From Actinomycetota bacterium (GTDB lineage: Bacteria; Actinomycetota; Thermoleophilia; Gaiellales; Gaiellaceae): a stretch of 8,680 bases of DNA. This document shows, in pieces, positions 1-6,400 of the stretch. A program made the position numbers and the translations under genes. The DNA lies in contig JACDAS010000351.1 of assembly GCA_013695295.1 (NCBI GenBank), positions 1-8,680 on the forward strand, in the 5' to 3' direction. The notes under the pieces are model-generated. The model saw only the letters and a program-made list of their open reading frames with translations, searched no databases and had not been told where the DNA came from. The stretch's first letter is position 1; each line of letters opens with the position of its first letter.

Positions 1-264
1 CAGCTGCTCCAGCGGATCCGGGACGAGGCGCACCGGTTCGCGCTCGGCTTCCACCGTCAGCGTCGCGACACGCGCGCCCGCGAGTCGATCTTCGACACGC
101 TGCCCGGGGTGGGGCCGGCTCGGCGCCGGGCGTTGATCCGGCACTTCGGCTCGGCAGAGCGGTTCCTCGCCGCGACGCAGGAGGAGCTCGAAGGCGTTCC
201 GAATCTCCCCCCGAAGACCGCCCGCGTGATCTACGCGCAGCTCCACAAGACTGGCGGGGCGTAG
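1..264 (+). CDS. uvrC: UvrABC excinuclease subunit C, C-terminal fragment (5' end outside window)
   Basis: Frame 1 is open from the first base to a TAG at 262-264, giving the last 87 residues of a protein whose start lies upstream. UvrC is the nuclease subunit of nucleotide excision repair; it cuts on both sides of a lesion presented by UvrB. The fragment opens with RIRDEAHRFALGFHRQRR, typical of the end of the UvrC RNase H-like nuclease domain. It continues into the tandem helix-hairpin-helix DNA-binding region: first hairpin LPGVGPARRRALIRHFGS, second hairpin GVPNLPPKTARVIYAQLH. The order and the position at the extreme C-terminus match UvrC. The second hairpin has PNLP where a PGLP/PGIS-like turn is more usual, a minor oddity. 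The next gene starts one base after the stop, so co-transcription is likely. Nuclease active sites lie outside the window. Confidence 0.93.
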   Translation, partial: QLLQRIRDEAHRFALGFHRQRRDTRARESIFDTLPGVGPARRRALIRHFGSAERFLAATQEELEGVPNLPPKTARVIYAQLHKTGGA

Positions 265-265
265 G

Positions 266-928
266 GTGCGCAGGAGGGTCGCGTCGGTGCTGGTCGTCTG
301 TGCCGTGCTGGCAGGCTGCGGGGGCGGGAAGGAGCGCGTCGAGCCGCCGCCGGACCCGGTCGAGACCCTGCAGGCGCTCGTCGCAGCGGTCCGCCGAGGG
401 GGCGCGGACGTGCTGCCGCCCCTCCTGACGAAGGCGTCCCGGTCGCGCGTCTCCCTCTCGTCCCTCCGCCGGCGGCTCCGGCCGTTCGAGCGGGTCTACG
501 CCGTGCGCCTCGCGGAGCCGGCGGGCCCGATCTGGGCCGTCGTGGCGATCACGAACGACGGGCCGAAGCAGGCTGCGCCGCCGGCCGCATTCGCGGTCAC
601 CCTCCGGCGCGAGGACGGCCGGTGGCGTCACGAGCTCGGCGGCCCGGTCCGGATCGAGCCGATCGGTCCCGGGCCGGGCTCACGCACCCGGCTCGTCGCC
701 CAGGTCGCCGCGAGGATCGCCGCGGGCGCCCCGATCACCGCCGCGGCGCTGTGGGTCGACGGGGCGGCGATGGAGGTCAAGGGCGGCGCCTCGCCCGACG
801 GGAAGCGCTACACGGCGTTCGCGAATCTCGTGGAGCCCCTTCCCGCGGGGCGGCACTTCGTCGTCGCGTTCGCGAGCACGGACGGGTCGGCCTCGGCGCT
901 GGCCTGGGCGTTTACCGTGGTGCGGTAA
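266..928 (+). CDS. Putative secreted lipoprotein of unknown function
   Basis: This 220-aa protein starts at GTG 266, one base after the uvrC stop. The N-terminus MRRRVASVLVVCAVLAGC has an Arg-rich n-region, a hydrophobic core and a lipobox LAGC with Cys18, followed by GGG. This predicts export, lipidation and anchoring to the outer face of the membrane. Residues about 30-135 look like a compact alpha+beta domain (VETLQALVAAVRRGGADVL, then alternating strands such as IWAVVAITND and FAVTLRREDGRWR), possibly NTF2/DUF4878-like; that is an inference from pattern only. Residues about 155-220 look like a small beta-sandwich ending in ALAWAFTVVR, as in bacterial Ig-like domains. A strong Shine-Dalgarno (AGGAGGG, 272-278) sits 8 nt before an in-frame GTG at 287, but starting there would remove the RRR n-region. 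I therefore keep 266, whose only upstream purine-rich site is weak (about 253-259). The tight spacing suggests translational coupling to uvrC. I do not recognise the family. Confidence 0.8.
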   Translation: MRRRVASVLVVCAVLAGCGGGKERVEPPPDPVETLQALVAAVRRGGADVLPPLLTKASRSRVSLSSLRRRLRPFERVYAVRLAEPAGPIWAVVAITNDGPKQAAPPAAFAVTLRREDGRWRHELGGPVRIEPIGPGPGSRTRLVAQVAARIAAGAPITAAALWVDGAAMEVKGGASPDGKRYTAFANLVEPLPAGRHFVVAFASTDGSASALAWAFTVVR

Positions 929-1025
929 CCGGCGAGGCGTGGGGGTGTTTCGCAGGAGCCGTTTGCTGGAAGAGAGTGGGGGAGGTCGTGCGACAGTGGG
1001 CACGCCCTGGTGGTTTCCCGACGTT

Positions 1026-1035
1026 CCTCCGGAGG
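1026..1035 (+). promoter_or_regulatory. Ribosome-binding site inside a perfect 10-bp palindrome
   Basis: GGAGG at 1031-1035 lies 6 nt before the GTG at 1042 and fixes the start of the 720-aa secreted protein. It is the right half of the perfect palindrome CCTCCGGAGG (1026-1035). In RNA the two halves can only form a tiny 3-bp hairpin with a CCGG loop, so masking of the site would be weak. The palindrome could also be chance in GC-rich DNA. Confidence 0.75.
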
Positions 1036-1041
1036 TGTGCG

Positions 1042-3204
1042 GTGTCAACGAAGTTTCTCAGGGCGTCCGTTGTTGCGGCGCTCGCAGGCGCAGCGCTGCT
1101 GCTGACTGGTTCAGCCGCCGCGGATCTCGATCATCCCGCGAAGCCGTTCGTTCTCGGCGCACCGCTGGGAACGGGCCTCAACTCCGGCGGGACGGGTGCG
1201 AGCTGGCAGCTCATCAAGACCTTCCCGACCGGCAATCCGCACACGGATCTCGATTTCTTCACGAAGGGCGGTGAGATCTACGTCTCCGCCGGCACGCTGG
1301 CGGTCGGGCCGAACGCAGGCGGCCAGACGATCTTCAGGCTCACGCAGGGGGGCGAGGTGACGGCGGCGGGCGCGCAGTTCGTCTCCAGCCATCCATCCGC
1401 CTCGTGTGTCAGCGACGCCGCGGCGGCGCTCGGCCTGCAGCACGACGTCGAGGCGACGCCGAAGGGCAACGTGCTGCTGAACACGACGAATCCAGCGGCG
1501 GACACCCGCGACGCGCAGCTCCTCCTCGACGCGACGGACAACGAGGGTCGCTGCCACGACTCGCGCCTCTTCGGGCTCGACCCAACCGACCCGCAGGGTG
1601 GGCTCGAGATCATCGACATCACGGACGTGACGAGGCCGGTCGAGATCGGCCTCACGAGCCACATCGGTGAGGCGCACACGGTCAACGTCGACCCGAAGCG
1701 GCCGCACATCGCCTTCTCGGTCACGTCTGACTCCGTCGGCGTGACCTGCAATGCCGACGACTCCGCGTGTACCCGTGCGAACGAGAACCCGGCGAGTACC
1801 GCTCGCTTCAACCTGGACGGGTTCGAGCTGGTCGACCTGTCCTCGTGCATGAACTTCCCGTCATTGACCACGGTGGACGTCAAGCGGATGCTCTGCAGGC
1901 CGCAGGTCTATCGCTACCGGTACCCGAACGCGCTGATCGGACTCGGCCACACGGCCGACGGGACGAGCGGCTGCCACGAGCTGGAGATCTACCCGGACGA
2001 TCGGCTGAGCTGTGCGGGAATCAGCGCGTCGCTGCTCTTCGACCTGAAGGGCGCCTTCAACGACAACGGCACCCCGAGCAACTACCTCGACGACAGGCCG
2101 AACGGCACCCCGCTCCCGTGCCGCGTCCGGCCGAGCATGACGTCGGCGCCCTTCGGCACCGCCGCGCAGGTGACCGACTGCGTCTTCGACGCCGGCGGCC
2201 AGGAGCTGACGATTCCGCGCTGGCTGACGCTCGGGGCGCCGTCGCTCGAGGGTGTGCAGTTCCTCGGCAGCGCGATTCACATGGGCCGCGGGGCGCCCTA
2301 TACCGCGCTCGAGGACGTCGACGTCTCCCACGAGGCCGAGCTGAGCAACTCCCGGCGGCTCCTCCTCGTCAGCGACGAGCGCGGGGGTGGCGTGGTGCCC
2401 CCCGGCGCCACGTGCAGCCCGGGCGTGGACAACCCCCAGGGCAACGGCGGCATCCACGCCTACGTGGTCAGCCAGCTCCTCCCAGCGTCTCCGAGTGGGC
2501 CCGACTTGGAAGCCAAAGACCTCGCCTGGGGCTCCTACGCGAGGAACCCCGCCGGCGGAAAGGCGATCTACCGCGCCCCCATCCACACCGGCCCCGAGCT
2601 GACCGTCTGCACCGCCCACGTCTTCCAGCAGATCGCCGGTCAGAACCGGATCTTCATGGGCTGGTACAGCCAGGGGACGCACGTGATCGACTTCATCGAG
2701 CACCCGAACGGGACGGTGGAGTTCAAGGAGGCCGGCTGGTTCATTCCCGCGAACGCGAATACCTGGACGTCCGCCGTCTTCAAGATGCGCCAGAACGCCA
2801 ACGGCACGTTCACCTACTGGGGGGCGACGGGCGACTTCAATCTCGCGACTGCCGGACGGAACGCGGTCGACCTGTACGAGGTGACGCTGCCGGCACCGCC
2901 CGCCGCGACTCCGACAGCCGTGCGCCTGCTGAGCTTCGCGGCGACGGCGAGGACTCGGGGCGTGGTCGTGCGCTGGCGAACGGGCGCAGAGGCCGGGACG
3001 CTCGGGTTCAACGTCTACCGCTCCGTCGCCGGCCGGCTGGCCAAGGTCAACCGCGAGCTCGTCCCGGCACGGGGGGGCGCGCGTGGTGCGAGCTACGCCG
3101 TGGTCGACACACGCGCACGTAGCCGCTCGGCCACCTACCGCCTCCAGGCGGTCGGCATCGACGGGTCGCGTGCGTGGCGCGGGACGACGCGGGTGGTCCG
3201 CTAG
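1042..3204 (+). CDS. Secreted LVIVD/beta-propeller-like protein with C-terminal FN3-like domain
   Basis: This is a 720-aa protein from GTG 1042, chosen for its ideal Shine-Dalgarno and because it begins directly with a signal peptide (STKFLRASVVAALAGAALLLTGSAAA, probable cleavage near Ala27/Asp28). The body has blade-like motifs: HDVEATPKGNVLL (from residue 134), GLEIIDITDVTRPVEIG (187-203) followed by EAHTVNVD (210-217), EDVDVSHEAEL (424-434) with LLLVSDERGGG (440-450), and GWYSQGTHVIDFIE (540-553). The hydrophobic-[ILV]-D-[ILV]-x-D/S pattern resembles LVIVD-repeat propellers. There are 12 Cys (122, 171, 236, 243, 269, 285, 311, 324, 360, 380, 458, 523), all in the body, suiting extracellular disulfides. 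Residues about 626-720 form a fibronectin-III-like module with VVVRWRTGAEAGTLGFNVYRS. No C-terminal anchor or sorting motif is visible, so it is probably released or non-covalently bound. Enzyme activity and ligand are unknown. It lies 113 bp after the lipoprotein gene. An open frame upstream in the same phase is not used, because it has no RBS or signal peptide. Confidence 0.85.
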   Translation: MSTKFLRASVVAALAGAALLLTGSAAADLDHPAKPFVLGAPLGTGLNSGGTGASWQLIKTFPTGNPHTDLDFFTKGGEIYVSAGTLAVGPNAGGQTIFRLTQGGEVTAAGAQFVSSHPSASCVSDAAAALGLQHDVEATPKGNVLLNTTNPAADTRDAQLLLDATDNEGRCHDSRLFGLDPTDPQGGLEIIDITDVTRPVEIGLTSHIGEAHTVNVDPKRPHIAFSVTSDSVGVTCNADDSACTRANENPASTARFNLDGFELVDLSSCMNFPSLTTVDVKRMLCRPQVYRYRYPNALIGLGHTADGTSGCHELEIYPDDRLSCAGISASLLFDLKGAFNDNGTPSNYLDDRPNGTPLPCRVRPSMTSAPFGTAAQVTDCVFDAGGQELTIPRWLTLGAPSLEGVQFLGSAIHMGRGAPYTALEDVDVSHEAELSNSRRLLLVSDERGGGVVPPGATCSPGVDNPQGNGGIHAYVVSQLLPASPSGPDLEAKDLAWGSYARNPAGGKAIYRAPIHTGPELTVCTAHVFQQIAGQNRIFMGWYSQGTHVIDFIEHPNGTVEFKEAGWFIPANANTWTSAVFKMRQNANGTFTYWGATGDFNLATAGRNAVDLYEVTLPAPPAATPTAVRLLSFAATARTRGVVVRWRTGAEAGTLGFNVYRSVAGRLAKVNRELVPARGGARGASYAVVDTRARSRSATYRLQAVGIDGSRAWRGTTRVVR

Positions 3205-3226
3205 CGAACCGGCAGAACCAGAACGA

Positions 3227-3248
3227 GCAGCGAGAGCCAGCCCGCTGC
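3227..3248 (+). repeat. Short inverted repeat (6-bp stem, 10-nt loop)
   Basis: GCAGCG (3227-3232) is the exact reverse complement of CGCTGC (3243-3248), with AGAGCCAGCC between. It lies 22 nt after the stop of the secreted-protein gene. No T-tract follows. On its own it is weak, but with the larger hairpin just downstream it may help end or stabilise the upstream transcript. Confidence 0.4.
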
Positions 3249-3263
3249 GACGACGAGCTATCG

Positions 3264-3305
3264 CATCGTCCGACCCTAGGCCTCGCTAGGCGGCGTCGGG
3301 CGATG
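3264..3305 (+). terminator. Long imperfect hairpin, probable terminator without a T-tract
   Basis: The outer stem pairs CATCGTCCGAC (3264-3274) with GTCGGGCGATG (3295-3305): 11 pairs, including one T-G wobble. After a 4-nt bulge (CGGC, 3291-3294), the inner stem pairs CCTAG (3275-3279) with CTAGG (3286-3290) around the 6-nt loop GCCTCG. That gives 16 pairs over 42 nt. It starts 60 nt after the upstream stop and ends 100 nt before gdh. The bases after it (AAGTGCATG) contain no T-run, so it is not a classical intrinsic terminator. High-GC actinobacteria often use hairpins lacking U-tracts, which makes a terminator the best guess. A regulator operator or a gdh leader structure remains possible. 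Confidence 0.5.
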
Positions 3306-3359
3306 AAGTGCATGCCGACGCGGTTGCATCCTCAACTCAAGCTGTGGCCCGGCGGCGAA

Positions 3360-3368
3360 GATTATGCT
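3360..3368 (+). promoter_or_regulatory. Possible -10 element of gdh promoter
   Basis: GATTATGCT is a small A/T-rich island in otherwise GC-rich DNA, 38-46 nt before the gdh start. TATGCT (3363-3368) or GATTAT (3360-3365) each match TATAAT at four of six positions. No convincing -35 box lies 16-18 bp upstream, so this is tentative. If real, transcription would begin near 3374, which would rule out the upstream in-frame ATG at 3364. Confidence 0.2.
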
Positions 3369-3394
3369 TGTGCCCTCGAGGCAGGACGAGAACC

Positions 3395-3400
3395 GAGGTG
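3395..3400 (+). promoter_or_regulatory. Ribosome-binding site of gdh
   Basis: GAGGTG ends 5 nt before the ATG at 3406. The in-frame ATG at 3364 has only a weak purine stretch upstream and would add 14 residues unlike the family N-terminus, so this site decides the start. Confidence 0.75.
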
Positions 3401-3405
3401 ACCCG

Positions 3406-6400
3406 ATGAAGCGAGACGTCCCGAAGGAACGGCTCCTCGAGGAAGCACTTGCGCGGGTCCGCGAACGGGTGCCCGAGCGGGAGCGACCGGGCGTCGAGCG
3501 TTTCGTGCGCGAGTACTACGCTCGCGTCGCGGCCGAGGATCTGCTGGACCGGGGCGCGCTCGACCTGTACGGCGCGGCGCTCGGGCACTGGAACCTCGCG
3601 CAACAGCGTGATCTCGGTCAGACGAAGGTGCACGTCTACAACGCGCGCTCCGAGGAGCACGGCTGGCAGTCGTCGCACACCGTCGTCGACGTGATCACCG
3701 ACGACATGCCCTTCCTCGTCGACTCCGTGAGCATGGAGCTGACGCGGCGCGGAAGCGCAATCCACCTCCACGTGCACCCTGTCGTCCGCGTGAGCCGGGA
3801 TACGAGCGGGCACCTGCTCGAGCTGCCGCCCGCGGGGTCGGACGCCGGCACCAACGAGGCGTTCCTCCACGTCGAGGTCGACCGCCAGACCGAGCCGCAC
3901 CTGCTCGAGGAGCTCACCGCCGATCTCCTCCGCGTCCTCGGGGACGTACGCAAGGCGGTGACGGACTGGCCCGCGATGCGCGAGCGGATCCGCGAGATCG
4001 TCCAGGCGCTCGACGAGCGACCTCCGCCCCTCGAGCCGGCGGAGGTCGCGGAGGCCAAGGCATTGCTGCAGTGGATCGAGGACGATCACTTCACCTTCCT
4101 CGGGTACCGCGAGTACGAGCTCGTCCGCGAGGAGGGCGAGGACGTTCTGCGGGCCGTAGTCGGCTCGGGGCTCGGCATCCTCCGCGAGAAGGGCGACCGG
4201 CCTGTGTCCCACAGCTTCGCTCAGCTGCCGCCCGAGGTCAGGCGGCTCGCACGCGCGAAGAACGTCCTCAATCTCACGAAGGCGAACACCCGCGCCACGG
4301 TCCATCGCCCCTCGTACCTCGACTACGTCGGCGTCAAGCGGTTCGACGATGCGGGCAACGTCGTCGCCGAGCGTCGCTTCCTCGGCCTCTACACATCCAC
4401 CGCCTACAGCGCGAGTCCGCGGGAGATCCCGCTCCTGCGTCGCAAGGTCTCCATCGTGCTCGACCGCGCCGGGTTCAGCCTCGGTAGCCACGACCACAAG
4501 GCGCTCGTCGACATCCTCGAGAACTACCCGCGTGACGAGCTGTTCCAGATTCCGGTCGACGAGCTCTACGACATCGCGCTCGGCATCCTGCACCTCGGCG
4601 AGCGGCAGCGCGTCCGGCTCTTCGTGCGGCGCGACACCTACGGGCGATTCCTCTCCTGCCTCGTCTTCGTCCCGCGCGATCGGTACAACACGGACGCCCG
4701 GCGCCGGATCCAGCAGATCCTCCAGGATGCGTTCGGCGGGGTGAGCGTCGACCACGCGGCCCGGCTCTCCGAGTCGGTCCTGGCCCGCGTCCACTTTGTG
4801 ATCGCCACCGAGCCCGGCGCAGTCCTCGAGTACGACGTGGCGGAGATCGAGGCCCGCCTCGCCGAGGCGACGCGCTCATGGACCGAGGAGCTGGCCGACG
4901 CCCTCGTCGAGGAGCTCGGCGAGGAGCAGGGGCTCGCTCTGCATCGCCGGTTCGGCGATGCATTCCCCGGCGCATACCGCGACGACTTCGCGGCCGGGCC
5001 CGCGGTCGCGGACATCCGACGCATCGAGAAGCTCCACCCGCTCGGCGATCTGTCGCTGAGCCTCTGGCGCCCGCCGGAGGCACCGGCCGGCCACCTCCGC
5101 TTCAAGCTCATCCGCTCGGTGGAGCCGATCCTGCTCTCCGACGTCCTCCCGCTGCTCGAGAACATGGGCGTCCTGGTCATCGACGAGCGGCCGTACGAGG
5201 TTTGCCCAGGTGACGGACCGCCCGTGTGGATCTACGACTTCGGCCTGGCATCCGCCGAACGCGAGCTCGACGCCGACCAGGTGCGCGAGATCTTCCAGGA
5301 CGCCTTCGCGCGCGTCTGGCGCGGCGAGGCCGAGAACGACGGCTTCAACCGGCTCGTCCTGCGCGCCGGGCTCACCGCGGCCGAGATCACGATCCTCAGG
5401 GCGACCAGCAAGTACCTCCGGCAGGCCGGCAGCACCTTCAGCCAGGACTACATGGAGGAGAGCCTGGAGGCGAACCCCGAGATCGCGCGGCTGCTCGTCG
5501 AGCTGTTCTACGCCCGCCTCGATCCCGAGCGGGCCGAGCGGAGCGAGGAGGCCGACCGCATCGCCTCCGCGGTCGACGAGGCGCTCGACGCCGTGGAGAG
5601 CCTCGACGTGGATCGCATCCTCCGGGGCTTCCTGTGCGTGGTCAGGGCGGTCGTGCGCACGAACCACTTCCAGCGCGGGGAGGAGGGTCGGCCCAAGGCG
5701 TATCTCTCGTTCAAGCTCGACCCCGCGGCCCTGCCCGACCTGCCCGAGCCGCGACCGATGTGCGAGATCTTCGTGTACTCGCCGCGCGTCGAGGGAGTCC
5801 ACCTGCGCGGCGGGAAGGTGGCGAGGGGCGGGATCCGGTGGTCAGATCGCCGGGAGGACTTCCGGACCGAGGTCCTCGGCCTGATGAAGGCGCAGACGGT
5901 GAAGAACGCGGTCATCGTGCCGGTGGGCGCGAAGGGCGGCTTCGTCGTGAAGCAGCCGCCGGCCGACCGGGAGGCGCTCGCCGCCGAGGTGGTGGCGTGC
6001 TACCGGATCCTGATCCGCGGCCTGCTCGATCTCACGGACAACCTGGTCGGGAGCGAGGTCGTACCGCCGCCGGAGGTCGTCCGCCACGACGACGACGACC
6101 CGTACCTCGTCGTCGCCGCCGACAAGGGAACGGCGACCTTCTCCGACGTCGCCAACGAGCTCGCAAAGGAGTACGGCTTCTGGCTCGGCGACGCGTTTGC
6201 ATCCGGAGGCTCGGCCGGCTACGACCACAAGCGGATGGCGATCACCGCCAGGGGTGCCTGGGAGTCCGTCCGGCGGCACTTCGGCGAGATCGAGGTCGAC
6301 ATCGAGTCCACCGACTTCACGGTGGTCGGAATCGGGGACATGTCCGGAGACGTGTTCGGGAACGGGATGCTGCTCTCGCGGCGCATCAAGCTCGTCGGCG

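Larger units (their letters stand above)
3205..3405 (+). other. Intergenic region with hairpins and gdh leader
   Basis: This 201-bp non-coding stretch separates the secreted-protein gene from gdh. It holds two inverted repeats (3227-3248 and 3264-3305), a small A/T-rich island at about 3358-3369 that could hold a -10 element, and the gdh Shine-Dalgarno site. No plausible short gene, tRNA or riboswitch was recognised. The layout suggests that transcription from upstream ends here and gdh has its own promoter. Confidence 0.6.

Noticed and set aside
987..1004. Small inverted repeat CGTGC/GCACG between the lipoprotein and secreted-protein genes
   Set aside because: Only five pairs with an 8-nt loop and no T-tract; expected by chance in GC-rich DNA. 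I also found no convincing promoter in 929-1041.
622..1041. Extension of the secreted-protein reading frame upstream to an ATG-like start at 622
   Set aside because: This stretch lies out of phase inside the lipoprotein gene, has Arg/Gly-rich low-quality composition and no RBS. A strong Shine-Dalgarno plus signal peptide marks 1042 as the start.
1767..3122. Plus-strand open frame (451 codons) within the secreted-protein gene
   Set aside because: It is Arg/Pro/Ala-rich out-of-phase translation with no domain; the overlapping frame has a signal peptide and recognisable motifs.
3199..3206. Palindrome CGCTAGCG spanning the stop codon of the secreted-protein gene
   Set aside because: An isolated 8-bp palindrome with no second copy and no spacing for an RNA hairpin; likely chance.
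3364..3405. Longer gdh start at ATG 3364
   Set aside because: It adds 14 residues with no clear RBS, while 3406 has GAGGTG at proper spacing and the 3364 ATG overlaps the possible -10 element.
3337..4794. Long minus-strand open frame (485 codons) opposite gdh
   Set aside because: It is antisense to strongly conserved gdh codons. The translation is low-complexity, rich in Asp/Val/Arg/Glu, as expected from the complement of high-GC coding DNA, with no recognisable domain.
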